The notes: generated from the letters alone by a model not told the origin. Positions 53,268 to 62,116 are shown, counted from the first letter of the stretch. The stretch: DNA of 64,000 nucleotides from Myxococcota bacterium (GCA_028277885.1 JANQFK010000079.1:62001-126000); one strand, 5' to 3'. A program made the numbers and translations.

Positions 53268-53615
53268 ACGCCCAGTCCGCGCGGATGCCGAAGAAGCGAC
53301 CGCTTAGAGCCCCGGGTCCGCTTGTAACACGACGACTGTCGTCGCCGTATGAAGCGCTTCACACGAGCGGCTCGCTCTGCCCCGCTCGTGTGAACGGTGT
53401 CTGGGTCACGGCGGTACACTCACGAGTCGCCCGTCCCGAACCCTCTGGATGGGGCGGATTCGCCGTACCTTCGACCACTCTCCCCACGCGGAGCCGGCCG
53501 AAGGCCCTTTGGGACTCGCCCAGCTCTCCGAGGCTGTGAAGGCGTTCACTGCGAGCGCGGACTGCGGCCGCCACCCTTCTCTGCGTTGGCGCAGAACGCC
53601 ACAGGAGGTCGCAGC
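53268..53615. other. non-coding region with strong inverted repeats upstream of the activator gene
   Basis: A stretch of about 350 bases with no gene I can support. It holds three dyads: CGACGAC-T-GTCGTCG at 53330-53344, the 10-base palindrome GAAGCGCTTC at 53351-53360, and a perfect 13-base inverted repeat TTCACACGAGCGG/CCGCTCGTGTGAA at 53358-53370 and 53382-53394 with an 11-base loop. There is no T-run, and both flanking genes point away from it, so operators or a leader hairpin are more likely than a terminator. Confidence 0.6.
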
Positions 53616-53771
53616 ATGCAGCCCACCATCCGCCTCCCGATCGGTGTGAGACCCGCGCTGGATGGACCTGGACGAGCGCAGCTGCCTCCGCGAGGTCGAC
53701 TGCCGGATCCGCTGAAGGCGGGGCCGGCACCTGGAGTAGACTGGGCCGGGCCAGCCACGGAGGTCCCATGA
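53616..53771 (+). CDS. possible short leader ORF before the TauD-like gene
   Basis: Encodes 51 residues, rich in Pro, Gly and Arg, with no recognised family. It has a strong ribosome-binding site (AGGAGGTC) seven bases or so before its ATG, and its TGA overlaps the next ATG as ATGA. That layout suggests translational coupling to the dioxygenase gene. The composition is poor evidence for a stable protein, so it may be a regulatory leader or chance. Confidence 0.35.
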   Translation: MQPTIRLPIGVRPALDGPGRAQLPPRGRLPDPLKAGPAPGVDWAGPATEVP

Positions 53772-54595
53772 CCGCCCCCACCCTGAGCGTGACGCGGATC
53801 GCCGGCGCCCTCGGCGCCGAGGTGAGCGGGGTCGACCTCGGCGATCTCGACGACACGACCTTCGCCCAGATCCACGCCGCCTGGCTCGAGCACCAGGTGC
53901 TGTTCTTCCGCGACCAGGACCTGTCGCCGGAGCGGCACAAGGCCTTCGGCCGCCGCTTCGGGCCGCTCCAGATCCATCCCTTCCTGCACTCGCGCAAGGA
54001 CGAGGGGCACCCGGAGATCGTGATCCTCGAGAGCGACGCGGATCGCCCCGCCGTGGCGGCGGGCTGGCACACCGACGTGACCTTCGTGGAGAGCCCGCCC
54101 ATGGGCTCGATCCTGCGCGCCGTGGAGGCGCCGCCCTTCGGCGGGGACACGATGTGGTCGAGCATGGTCGCGGTCTACGAGTCCCTCTCGGATACGATGC
54201 AGCGGCTGCTGTCGGGCCTGGTGGCGATCCACGACACGGCGCGCACGTTCTCACGCTCCGCCTACCCCGCGGAGAAGCACCCGGACCGCGACGCCATGCC
54301 GAGCGTCGAGCACCCCGTGGTGCGCACCCACCCCGAGACCGGCCGCAAGGCGCTGTTCGTGAACCCCGCCTTCACGAGCCGCATCAAGGGCATGCGGCGG
54401 CGCGAGTCCGAGACGCTGCTGGGCTTCCTGTACGGCCTCACGGGAACGCCGGAGTTCACCTGCCGGTTCCACTGGCAGAAGAACTCCATCGCGCTCTGGG
54501 ACAACCGCTGCACCCAGCACCGAGCCGTCGCCGACAACCTCGCTGCCCACCGCCGCATGGAGCGGGTGACGATCGAGGGCGACCGGCCCCGTTGA
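53768..54595 (+). CDS. TauD/TfdA-family Fe(II)/2-oxoglutarate dioxygenase
   Basis: A 275-residue dioxygenase. The iron ligands are the His and Asp in WHTDVTF and the His in TQHRAV; the 2-oxoglutarate arginine is in HRRMERVTI. ALGAEVSGVDLGDLDD and EHQVLFFRDQDLSPERH are the usual N-terminal family features. Relatives oxidise taurine, 2,4-D-type or sulfated compounds; the substrate here is unknown. Confidence 0.9.
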   Translation: MTAPTLSVTRIAGALGAEVSGVDLGDLDDTTFAQIHAAWLEHQVLFFRDQDLSPERHKAFGRRFGPLQIHPFLHSRKDEGHPEIVILESDADRPAVAAGWHTDVTFVESPPMGSILRAVEAPPFGGDTMWSSMVAVYESLSDTMQRLLSGLVAIHDTARTFSRSAYPAEKHPDRDAMPSVEHPVVRTHPETGRKALFVNPAFTSRIKGMRRRESETLLGFLYGLTGTPEFTCRFHWQKNSIALWDNRCTQHRAVADNLAAHRRMERVTIEGDRPR

Positions 54596-54664
54596 GCGCG
54601 GCTGGGAGGCCGACCCGGGACAGGTCGGCCTCCGCCGCAGAGCGGGCCCGAAGGGCTCGCTCTG

Positions 54665-55459
54665 CTAGCGGGTCAGGCCCGCCAGCAGGCGGTCGATCAC
54701 GGGCTGGGGCGCCAGGCGCTTCACCACGCCGAGGGCCTTCGCCCGGTCCATGGGGACGCGCAGGGGCTTGCGCTCCCGGGTGATCACCTCGTGGATCTTC
54801 CGCGCCACGGTCTCCGGCGTGAGCTTGCTCGCCGCGGTGTCGCGGGTCATGCGCTCGAGCATCTTGTGGCTGCGGGAGTCCGGGCCGACGCCGGCGGCGA
54901 GCCGCAGGTGGGCGCCCGTCGCCGGGCGGTCCATCGCCATGGCGACGGGCTGCATGATGACCACGTCGATGCCCTGGGACCTCACCTCGTGGTAGAGCGC
55001 CTCGCTCATGGCCTCGAGGGCGGACTTGGCCGACGTGTAGGCGCTCATGTAGGGCACGGCGAGGAGCCCGCCCAGGGAGCTCATGTTGACGATGGTGCCC
55101 CGGCCCTGCTCGCGCATGACGGGCAGCACGGCCTGGCAGACCCGGAGCACGCCGAAGACGTTGGTGTCGTAGAGCGCCTGGACCTCCTCGGCGCTCTGCT
55201 CCTCCACCGAGCCGATCATCATCTGGTTGACGCAGTTGACGACGGCGTCGATGCGCCCCTCGCGCCGGCGCACCTCCTCGATGCAGCGCTCCACCGAGGC
55301 CGGGTCCGTGACCTCCATGGGCAGCATGGGGAAGGAGGGCTTCCCCGCGTGCGCGGCGGGGTCCCGCATGGTCCCGTAGACCGTCATGCCGCGCTCGACC
55401 AGGAGCTCGCCGAGCACGCTGCCCAGCCCGCCCGACGCACCCGTCACCAGGACCACCAT
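54665..55459 (-). CDS. short-chain dehydrogenase/reductase
   Basis: A 264-residue classical SDR. The cofactor motif is VTGASGGLGSVLGELL, the structural NAG-equivalent is VVNCVNQ, and the catalytic Tyr-Lys pair is YTSAKSA. GGAGGAG precedes the ATG at 55459. It is divergent from the TetR gene and shares the regulatory region with it, so the TetR protein probably represses it. Confidence 0.86.
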   Translation of the reverse strand: MVVLVTGASGGLGSVLGELLVERGMTVYGTMRDPAAHAGKPSFPMLPMEVTDPASVERCIEEVRRREGRIDAVVNCVNQMMIGSVEEQSAEEVQALYDTNVFGVLRVCQAVLPVMREQGRGTIVNMSSLGGLLAVPYMSAYTSAKSALEAMSEALYHEVRSQGIDVVIMQPVAMAMDRPATGAHLRLAAGVGPDSRSHKMLERMTRDTAASKLTPETVARKIHEVITRERKPLRVPMDRAKALGVVKRLAPQPVIDRLLAGLTR

Positions 55460-55499
55460 GGCTCTCCTCCCGGGGCTCTCAGCGAGCCCGAATCACCCC

Positions 55500-55540
55500 T
55501 TGACTATACAGTTGATCAATTTTATTGTCCAGTTGGATAA
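55500..55540 (+). promoter_or_regulatory. AT-rich promoter and probable TetR operators between SDR and tetR-type gene
   Basis: A strikingly AT-rich island in GC-rich DNA. TTGACT (55500-55505) and TATTGT (55523-55528) are spaced by 17 bases, a plausible sigma-70 promoter. TTGTCCA-GT-TGGATAA at 55525-55540 is a near-perfect dyad. A related sequence with the same CAGTTG core occurs 21 bases upstream (55505-55519, containing TTGATCAA). Two operators two helical turns apart overlapping the promoter fit autorepression by the TetR protein. Confidence 0.58.
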
Positions 55541-55563
55541 TCGAGGCCAGGAGGAGCGCGAGG

Positions 55564-56214
55564 ATGGCCACGGCAGCGCAGCAGGCGGCCTCCGAGGGGA
55601 CCCGGGAGGGGATCCTGCGGGCCGCCCTGCGGGCCTTCGGCGAGAAGGGGTTCGACGGGGCCTCCACCCGGGGGATCGCGAGCGCCGCGGGGGTGAACCA
55701 CGGCCTGATCCGCCACCACTTCGGGTCGAAGCAGAAGCTGTGGCAGGCCGCCGTGGACCTCGCCTTCGGCGACCTGGCGGTGGACCTCGAGGCTCTGCTC
55801 GACGACGCGTCCGTCGCCGACGAGCGGGAGCGGGCGGCGCGCCTGATCCGCGCCTACGTGCGCCACGTGGCGAGCCACCCGGAGTTCGTGCGCCTGATGA
55901 ACGAGGAGGGCAAGCGCCGGGGCCCGCGCATGCGCTGGATCGTCGATCGCCACGCGCGCCCGCTCTACGAGGCGCTCGGCGCCCTGCTCGAGCGGGGCCG
56001 CGCCCGGGGCGCACTGCGCGTCGCGATGCCGCCCGTCCACTTCTTCTACGTGCTCGCGGGAGCCTCGGGCCTGCTGTTCCATCAGGCCGAGGAATGCCGC
56101 CGGCTCTCGGGCGTCGACCCCTTCGACCCGGAGGTGGTGGAGAGACACGCACACCTCGTCGAGCAGCTGCTCCTCGGCCCTCCGGGGCCCGCGGGCAAGG
56201 AGGAATCGCCGTGA
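55564..56214 (+). CDS. TetR/AcrR-family transcriptional regulator
   Basis: A 216-residue repressor. The N-terminal HTH (ILRAALRAFGEKGFDGASTRGIASAAGVNHGLIRHHFGSK, shown here as the family's helices 1-4) is followed by a helical ligand domain. The ATG at 55564 with GGAGGAG upstream is preferred to an earlier in-frame start inside the operator. Its stop overlaps the next start as GTGA, so it is co-transcribed with a flavin hydroxylase. Confidence 0.88.
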   Translation: MATAAQQAASEGTREGILRAALRAFGEKGFDGASTRGIASAAGVNHGLIRHHFGSKQKLWQAAVDLAFGDLAVDLEALLDDASVADERERAARLIRAYVRHVASHPEFVRLMNEEGKRRGPRMRWIVDRHARPLYEALGALLERGRARGALRVAMPPVHFFYVLAGASGLLFHQAEECRRLSGVDPFDPEVVERHAHLVEQLLLGPPGPAGKEESP

Positions 56215-57758
56215 CCGAAGAGACCCGCACCGACGTCGTCATCGTGGGCCTCGGCCCGGTGGGTGCCCTCACGGCCCTGCTCCTCGCCGAGTCCGGCCTC
56301 CGCGTCGTCGTGCTCGAGCGCTCCGCGGAGCCCGTGGTGCTGCCCCGCGCCGTGGGGCTCGACGGCGAGAGCCTGCGCGCCTTCCAGCGCATCGGCCTGG
56401 GCGACACCGTCCAGGCGATCGTGCAGCCGCCGCGGGAGAGGGACGAGGTCTGCTTCACCGACTCCCGGCGCCGGCGGCTGTTCGGCCTCGAGATCCCCCG
56501 GCACGGCCACAACGGCTGGCGGGACGTGGTCTTCTTCGACCAGCCGGAGCTCGAGGCACTGCTGCGCGAGCAGGTCGCGCGCCACCCCGGGATCGAGGTG
56601 CGGCTCGGGGAGGAGGTGGTGGATCTCGACGCGCGCCCGGACGCGGTGGTGCTCGAGAGCCGGGGCCGGGCGGGAGCCCGCCGCACTCGCGCCGACTGGG
56701 CGATCGGCTGCGACGGCGCCTCGAGCTTCGTGCGCGGCGCCGTCGGGATCGACTGGCTGAGCCTGGGCTACGACCAGGACTGGCTGGTGGTCGACATCGT
56801 CCAGGGCCCCGAGGCGGACCTCCCCCTCGCCACCATGCAGGTGTGCGACCCCGAGCGCCTCACCACCTACGTGTGCGTGAAGGACCCGAACCGGCGCTGG
56901 GAGTTCCAGCTGCGCGAGGGCGAGAGCCGCGAGGAGATGCTGCGGCCGGAGCGGATCGAGTCGCTGCTGCGGCCCTGGCTGCCGCCGGAGCACTACGAGA
57001 TCCGCCGCGCCGCGGTCTACCAGTTCCACGCCGCCACGGCGTCGCGCTGGCAGGAGGGGCGCGTCTTCCTGGCCGGCGACGCCGCCCACCAGACCCCGCC
57101 CTTCCTCGGCCAGGGGCTGAACGCGGGCTTCCGGGACGCCGTGAACCTGGGCTGGAAGATCCCCCTGGTTCACGCGGGGCTGTGCGACGCGCGCCTCCTC
57201 GAGAGCTACGCCGAGGAGCGCGACGCCCACGCGCGCGACCTCGTCGAGTGGGCGGTGGCGGTGGGCAAGCTGATGGAGAGCCTGGCCGCGCGCGAGGCGG
57301 GCCTGCCGGACCCCCACCCGGCCGTCGATCAGAGCGCGGGCTACGGACAGGGCCGCAACGCACCGCCCCTGCGCGGCGGCGTGCTGGTGGCCGAGCAGTT
57401 CCGCGACGACTCGCCGGTGGGCAGCCTGCTGCGTCAGCCCACGGTGCGGCGCGCGGCGGGCGGCGGGGACGAGGCGTTCCGCCTCGACGAGCTTCTCGGG
57501 CGCGGCTTCGCGGTGCTCGGCCGCAAGGAGGGCGACCTCCACGTCGGGGCCGAGGCGCGCCGGGTGCTCGAGGGTCTCGGAGGCCGTATGGCGAGCCTCG
57601 AGGGCCTCGAGGTCGTCGAGGGTCAGCTCGACCCGCTCTTCGACACCCACGCCGCCGTCGTGCTCCGGCCGGACCGCTACGTCTTCGGCGTGGTGGACGA
57701 GGAGTGGGACCTCGACCGGCTCCTGCTCGAGCTGGGCCGGCGTCTCTCCCTCGCCTGA
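56211..57758 (+). CDS. FAD-dependent aromatic-ring hydroxylase (MhpA-like)
   Basis: A 515-residue class A flavoprotein monooxygenase. The FAD motif is VVIVGLGPVGALTALLLAESG, the DG motif is IGCDGASSFVRG, and the GD motif is FLAGDAAHQTPPFLGQGLNAG. The C-terminal thioredoxin-like domain is typical of 3-(3-hydroxyphenyl)propionate hydroxylases. It starts at a GTG overlapping the TetR stop, so the regulator probably senses its substrate. Confidence 0.88.
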   Translation: MTEETRTDVVIVGLGPVGALTALLLAESGLRVVVLERSAEPVVLPRAVGLDGESLRAFQRIGLGDTVQAIVQPPRERDEVCFTDSRRRRLFGLEIPRHGHNGWRDVVFFDQPELEALLREQVARHPGIEVRLGEEVVDLDARPDAVVLESRGRAGARRTRADWAIGCDGASSFVRGAVGIDWLSLGYDQDWLVVDIVQGPEADLPLATMQVCDPERLTTYVCVKDPNRRWEFQLREGESREEMLRPERIESLLRPWLPPEHYEIRRAAVYQFHAATASRWQEGRVFLAGDAAHQTPPFLGQGLNAGFRDAVNLGWKIPLVHAGLCDARLLESYAEERDAHARDLVEWAVAVGKLMESLAAREAGLPDPHPAVDQSAGYGQGRNAPPLRGGVLVAEQFRDDSPVGSLLRQPTVRRAAGGGDEAFRLDELLGRGFAVLGRKEGDLHVGAEARRVLEGLGGRMASLEGLEVVEGQLDPLFDTHAAVVLRPDRYVFGVVDEEWDLDRLLLELGRRLSLA

Positions 57759-57792
57759 GGCGCTACCCTCGGCGGCGAGCGGAGGACCGACG

Positions 57793-59595
57793 ATGACGGA
57801 AGCGGCCCGCGGACCGGTCGGATGGAACCCGGACGCGCTCAGGCAGAAGTACCGCGAGGAGCGCGACAAGCGTCTCCGCGAGGACGGCAACGACCAGTAC
57901 GTCGAGGTGAAGGGCCGCTTCGCCCACTTCCTCGACGACCCCTACGTGGAGCCCGGCTTCGAGCGCGAGCCCCTCACCGACGAGGTCGAGGTGCTGGTGA
58001 TCGGCGGCGGCTTCGGCGGGCTGCTGGCCGGCGCGCGGCTGCGCCAGCAGGGCGTCGAGGGCATCCGCATCGTCGATCCCGCCGCCGACTTCGGGGGCAC
58101 CTGGTACTGGAACCGCTACCCCGGGATCGCCTGCGACATCGAGTCCTACACCTACCTCCCCCTCCTCGAGGAGGTCGGCTACGTCCCGAAGGAGAAGTAC
58201 TCCGCCGGCAAGGAGATCCTCGAGCACAGCCAGGCCATCGCCCGTCACTTCGACCTCTACCGCGACGCCTGCTTCCGGACCCGCGTCGAGGAGCTGCGCT
58301 GGGACGAGGATGCGGCGCGCTGGGTCGTCTCCACCAACCGCGGCGACCGCATGCGGGCCCGCTGGGTCTGCCTCGCGACGGGCCCCCTCAACCGGCCGAA
58401 GCTGCCGGGCATCCCCGGCATCGGGGACTTCGAGGGCCACTCCTTCCACGCCAGCCGCTGGGACTACCGCTACACGGGCGGCGACTCCGAGGGGAACCTC
58501 ACCGGGCTGCGCGGCAAGCGCGTCGGCATCCTCGGCACGGGCGCCACGGCGGTCCAGTGCGTGCCCCACGTGGGCGAGTGGGCCGAGCACCTCTACGTCT
58601 TCCAGCGCACCCCCTCTTCCATCGACGTGAAGAAGAACCCGCCCACGGACCCCGAGTGGGCGGCGAGCCTCGAGCCCGGCTGGCACCAGCACCGCATGGA
58701 CAACTTCAACGCACTGGTCTCGGGCGTGCCCCAGGCCGAGGACCTCGTCGACGACGGCTGGACCGACATCATCGGCAAGCTGCTGGTCTCGATGCGAGAG
58801 GGCCGGTCGAAGGACTTCTCCTCCGACGGGATCCAGCGCGCGGTCGAGCTGGCGGACTTCGAGAAGATGGAGGAGATCCGGGCACGGGTGAACGCCGTCG
58901 TCGAGGACCCCGAGACCGCCGAGGCCCTCAAGCCCTACTACCGGCAGTTCTGCAAGCGCCCCTGCTTCCACAACGAGTACCTGGAGGCCTTCAACCGCCC
59001 GAACGTCACCCTCGTCGACACCCGGGGGAAGGGGGTGGAGCGCATCACGAAGAAGGGCGTGGTGGTGGACGGCCGGGAGTACGAGCTCGACTGCCTGATC
59101 TACGCCAGCGGCTTCGAGGTGGGCACGGACTACTCGCGGCGCGCCGGCCTCCAGATGCTCGGCCGCGGCGGGGAGAGCCTGACGGAGAGGTGGGCGGACG
59201 GCATCCGCACGCTCCACGGCATGCACGTCCACGGCTTCCCGAACTGCTTCATCATGAGCAACCCCCAGGCGGGCTTCACGGCGAGCTTCCCCCACCTGTT
59301 GAACGAGCAGGCCAAGCACCTCGCCTACGTCATCAAGACGGGGGTCGACCGGGGCGCGCGGCGGATCGAGGTGACCGAGGAGGGCGAGGAGGGCTGGGTC
59401 GCCCAGTGCCTCGCCAAGGCACGCCAGATCGGCGACTTCTTCGAGAACTGCACGCCGGGCTACTACAACAACGAGGGCAAGACCTCGGAGATGAGCGCCC
59501 AGAACGGCTTCTACGGCGGCGGCTCCATCGAGTTCTTCGGGATCCTGGAGAGCTGGCGCCGGGACGGTCGGCTCGAGGGGATGGAGATCGAGTAG
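57793..59595 (+). CDS. Baeyer-Villiger monooxygenase (class B flavoprotein)
   Basis: A 600-residue enzyme that inserts oxygen next to ketones using FAD and NADPH. It has an N-terminal helical extension of about 65 residues, as in cyclododecanone-type BVMOs. The FAD motif is VLVIGGGFGGLLAGARL, the BVMO fingerprint FxGxxxHxxxW-D is FEGHSFHASRWD, and the NADPH motif is VGILGTGATAVQCV. A Pro-rich start region and the GFEVGTDY segment also fit. It follows the MhpA-like gene on the same strand after about 34 bases. Confidence 0.91.
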   Translation: MTEAARGPVGWNPDALRQKYREERDKRLREDGNDQYVEVKGRFAHFLDDPYVEPGFEREPLTDEVEVLVIGGGFGGLLAGARLRQQGVEGIRIVDPAADFGGTWYWNRYPGIACDIESYTYLPLLEEVGYVPKEKYSAGKEILEHSQAIARHFDLYRDACFRTRVEELRWDEDAARWVVSTNRGDRMRARWVCLATGPLNRPKLPGIPGIGDFEGHSFHASRWDYRYTGGDSEGNLTGLRGKRVGILGTGATAVQCVPHVGEWAEHLYVFQRTPSSIDVKKNPPTDPEWAASLEPGWHQHRMDNFNALVSGVPQAEDLVDDGWTDIIGKLLVSMREGRSKDFSSDGIQRAVELADFEKMEEIRARVNAVVEDPETAEALKPYYRQFCKRPCFHNEYLEAFNRPNVTLVDTRGKGVERITKKGVVVDGREYELDCLIYASGFEVGTDYSRRAGLQMLGRGGESLTERWADGIRTLHGMHVHGFPNCFIMSNPQAGFTASFPHLLNEQAKHLAYVIKTGVDRGARRIEVTEEGEEGWVAQCLAKARQIGDFFENCTPGYYNNEGKTSEMSAQNGFYGGGSIEFFGILESWRRDGRLEGMEIE

Positions 59596-59642
59596 CGCCC
59601 GAGCCCTCCGGGCCGGGCACGGCTTCGGCTACCGTCGGCGCC

Positions 59643-60434
59643 ATGACGGACTTCGCCGAGCGCTACGGACCGTGGGCGGTGGTGACCGGGGCGGCCCAGG
59701 GGGTCGGCCTCGCCTACGCCGAGGAGCTGGTGGAGCGCGGGCTCGGCGTCCTGCTCGTGGACCGCGACCCGAAGGTCGAGGGGGTGGCGAGCGACCTCCC
59801 GGGCGAGGCTCGCGGGCTGGTGGCGGACCTCGCCGACCCGGGCTGGCTCGAGCGCGTCGAGGGCGCGGCGGCGGACCTCGAGGTCGGGCTGGCCGTCGCC
59901 AACGCCGGGGTCGGTTACGTGGGCCGGTTCCTCGAGATGCCGGCGGCGAGCCGCGAGACCATCCTGCGGGTCAACTGCGACGCCACCGTGCGCATGGCCG
60001 AGTGGGCGCTGCCCCCGATGGTGGAGCGCGGGCGCGGCGCCTTCGTGGTCACGAGCTCCGGCTCGGCGCTGGTCGGGACCGCGGGGGTGGCGCTCTACAG
60101 CGCCACCAAGGCCTTCGTGCTGAACCTCGCCGAGGCGATCGGCTGGGAGCTGCGCGGGACGGGGGTCGTGACCCAGGCGGTGGTCGCCCCGAGCATGAGC
60201 ACGCCGGCCTTCGACCAGAGCGGCGTCGACCGCGAGCGCATGCTCACGCCCGCCGCCGATCCCCGCGACGTCGTGCGCCGGGCGCTCGACGCCCTCGGCG
60301 AGGCCCCCTGCTGGTACGGCGACGCCGGCCTCGAGATGCTGGCGGGCCTCGACCGCCGCCAGGCCGTGGACGTCATCTCGGCCGCGACCACGCGGATGTA
60401 CCCGGGGGTCTTCGAGCCGGGGGGGGATGCCTAG
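59643..60434 (+). CDS. short-chain dehydrogenase/reductase
   Basis: A 263-residue SDR with the cofactor motif VVTGAAQGVGLAYAEEL, NAGV (VANAGVGYVG) and catalytic YSATKAF. It lies 47 bases after the BVMO gene on the same strand. A dehydrogenase that makes a ketone for the BVMO is a natural pairing, but this is inferred from position. Confidence 0.87.
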   Translation: MTDFAERYGPWAVVTGAAQGVGLAYAEELVERGLGVLLVDRDPKVEGVASDLPGEARGLVADLADPGWLERVEGAAADLEVGLAVANAGVGYVGRFLEMPAASRETILRVNCDATVRMAEWALPPMVERGRGAFVVTSSGSALVGTAGVALYSATKAFVLNLAEAIGWELRGTGVVTQAVVAPSMSTPAFDQSGVDRERMLTPAADPRDVVRRALDALGEAPCWYGDAGLEMLAGLDRRQAVDVISAATTRMYPGVFEPGGDA

Positions 60435-60490
60435 CCCTTCCGAGAGCTTGGCCGGTCGCGCCGCCCCCCCCATGGAGCCTGCATCGGGCC

Positions 60491-60630
60491 CGAGAAGATC
60501 GAGGAGGAGCTCCAGGCCTTCGACGCGTTCCATCCCATCGGCCGCGTCGGCCAGACGGCCGAGGGCGGGGTGGATCACCGGCACCGTGATGGACGTCGAC
60601 GGCGGCGTGGTGGCCGGGCGGAACCAGCCG
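60491..60630 (+). pseudogene. remnant of a short-chain dehydrogenase C-terminus
   Basis: One frame encodes IGPEKIEEELQAFDAFHPIGRVGQTAE, the usual region before the last helix of many SDRs. A different frame a few bases later encodes WITGTVMDVDGGVVAGRN, the classical SDR C-terminal end. The joining segment is missing and the frame has shifted, so an internal deletion has destroyed the gene. No N-terminal half is seen upstream. Confidence 0.65.
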
Positions 60631-60632
60631 GC

Positions 60633-60688
60633 CGGCCGAGCGGGCCCGGGCGGAGCCAGCCGCCCGGCCGAGCGAGTCCGGGCGGAGC
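60633..60688. repeat. 24-base direct repeat pair
   Basis: CGGCCGAGCGGGCCCGGGCG and its following GAGC at 60633-60656 recur at 60665-60688 with two differences, an offset of 32 bases. It lies in the degenerate stretch (60631-60787) between the SDR remnant and the CmcJ-like gene, where no gene is supported. Confidence 0.6.
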
Positions 60689-60787
60689 TGACCCGTCGGG
60701 CGAAGAGCCCGAGGGGGCCGGCCTCGAAGCCGGGGAAGACCCCGGGCCGCGGAGCCTCGCCGAGGTGCGCGTGCCGAGCCGGCGCGG

Positions 60788-61762
60788 CTAGTCGAAGAGC
60801 ACCGCGCAGCGCACCTCGATGCTCCAGCGATCGGGGGCGTCGGGAGGGGTCTCCGGGTCCCGGAAGGCGCTGTGGAAGCTGAAGGTGCAGGGCCGCTACG
60901 GTTGGAGGCCGTCGCCCTCGGCGCCCTCCGTGCGGGCGAGGGTGCCGGCGGAGTCCCACTGCTTGATGAGCAGCGCCTCCTCGCCCCGGATGCCCGGGTA
61001 GAAGAGCCAGCGGTGGCGCGGCGCGTGGCGGGCGAAGTAGTTCTCGCCCACCCGGTCGGCGTAGTGGATCTCGAAGACGGTGAGGTCCGCGGGCTCCACG
61101 GTCCGCGCGTCGCACAGCGCGATGGGATGGGTGGCGACGGGCTCCTCGGCGATGTTGCGCCAGACGTTCACGATCGCGAAGCGGCCCTCGCCGCCGAGGG
61201 CGCGCTCCACCCGCGCCCCGTCGAGGAGCGACTCCCCGGCCGTCAGGAACGGACGCAGGGTGTCGTTGCCGCTCGGCGGGAGCGCGAGGTCGCGGAGCCG
61301 CTGGGGCGCGCTGGTGAGCGTGTAGTCGCCGTGCACCATGTGGGCCGGCGCCTGTACCTCCTGGCCGCCGGCGATCCGCGTGCGGCTCCGCTTGCCTCCC
61401 GCCGAGCGCACGTTGTGGTCGAAGGCGAAGACGTGCTCCGCACCCGTGGCCTCGCGAACGATCTTGGCGCAGTCGCCGTAGTAGCCCTGCACGACCTGCT
61501 CGTGGCGGAGGAAGTCGATGGCCGCGCCCGGAGGCCAGGCGACCAGCTCGAAGCCGTTGGCGGCGAGGGTGCAGCGCGCCTCGCCGGCGAGCCGGCGGGC
61601 GTCGTGGACCGGGACCTCCACCTTCTCGATGGCCAGCCCCTCCACGTCGGAGTCGCTGCCGTCGCGGTTGCGGCGCATCTTCACAGCGCCGTTGCGATGC
61701 AGCGAGTGGGGAACCGAGGGGGCGAGGTAGTTGAAGGTGCCGATGCGAGCCGCGTCGGTCAT
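60788..61762 (-). CDS. CmcJ/NvfI-family oxidoreductase interrupted by an in-frame TAG
   Basis: The first 288 residues match the CmcJ/NvfI family of Fe/2-oxoglutarate-type oxygenases: AHMVHGDYTLTSAPQRL (HxD ligands), IVNVWRNI, and NYFARHAPRHRWLFYPGIRG followed by EEALLIKQWDSAG. A TAG at 60896-60898 then stops the frame. The same frame continues without further stops for 35 codons encoding FSFHSAFRDPETPPDAPDRW and SIEVRCAVLFD, the conserved family C-terminus, to a TAG at 60788. It is either a recent nonsense mutation (CAG to TAG), a sequence error or a readthrough. The start overlaps the SelW-like stop as ATGA. Confidence 0.72.
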
Positions 61763-62043
61763 CGGCCGGTGGGGATCTCGCAGGCGGCTCCCTCGCGATC
61801 CGCCAGGGCGCGCTCGATGGCGGCGAGGATCTCGGGCTGGGGCGGGGCGCCGTGGGTGAAGGTCCGCTTCCAGAAGCCTCCCTTCGACGCGACGAGCTCG
61901 CCGTCGAGCAGCACGTCGAACTGCCCGAGCTTGCCCTCCTCCACGCTCACCGCGGCGCCGAGCCGCTCACGCAGCTCGGTGGCGAGCTCCTCGGCCTGGG
62001 CGAGATAGCCGCAGGGGCCGCAGTAGAGGATCCGGAAGTTCAT
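61759..62043 (-). CDS. SelW/SelT/SelH-type (Rdx family) thioredoxin-like protein
   Basis: A 94-residue thioredoxin-fold protein. RILYCGPCGYLAQAEELATEL carries the redox CxxC (Cys-Gly-Pro-Cys), where eukaryotic SelW has CxxU. FDVLLDGELVASKGGF, with WKR after it, is the typical middle region. The ATG at 62043 directly precedes the core. It is coupled to the CmcJ-like gene by a four-base overlap. Confidence 0.85.
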   Translation of the reverse strand: MNFRILYCGPCGYLAQAEELATELRERLGAAVSVEEGKLGQFDVLLDGELVASKGGFWKRTFTHGAPPQPEILAAIERALADREGAACEIPTGR

Positions 62044-62116
62044 CCTTCGAGGGTATCCCGTGCCGCCCGAGGCCTGCAATCGGCCCCGAGGGTCCGAGTG
62101 CGTCTACACTCCCGCC

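Noticed and set aside
53358..53394. Rho-independent terminator at the 13-base inverted repeat
   Set aside because: There is no T-run on either strand and both neighbouring genes are transcribed away from it.
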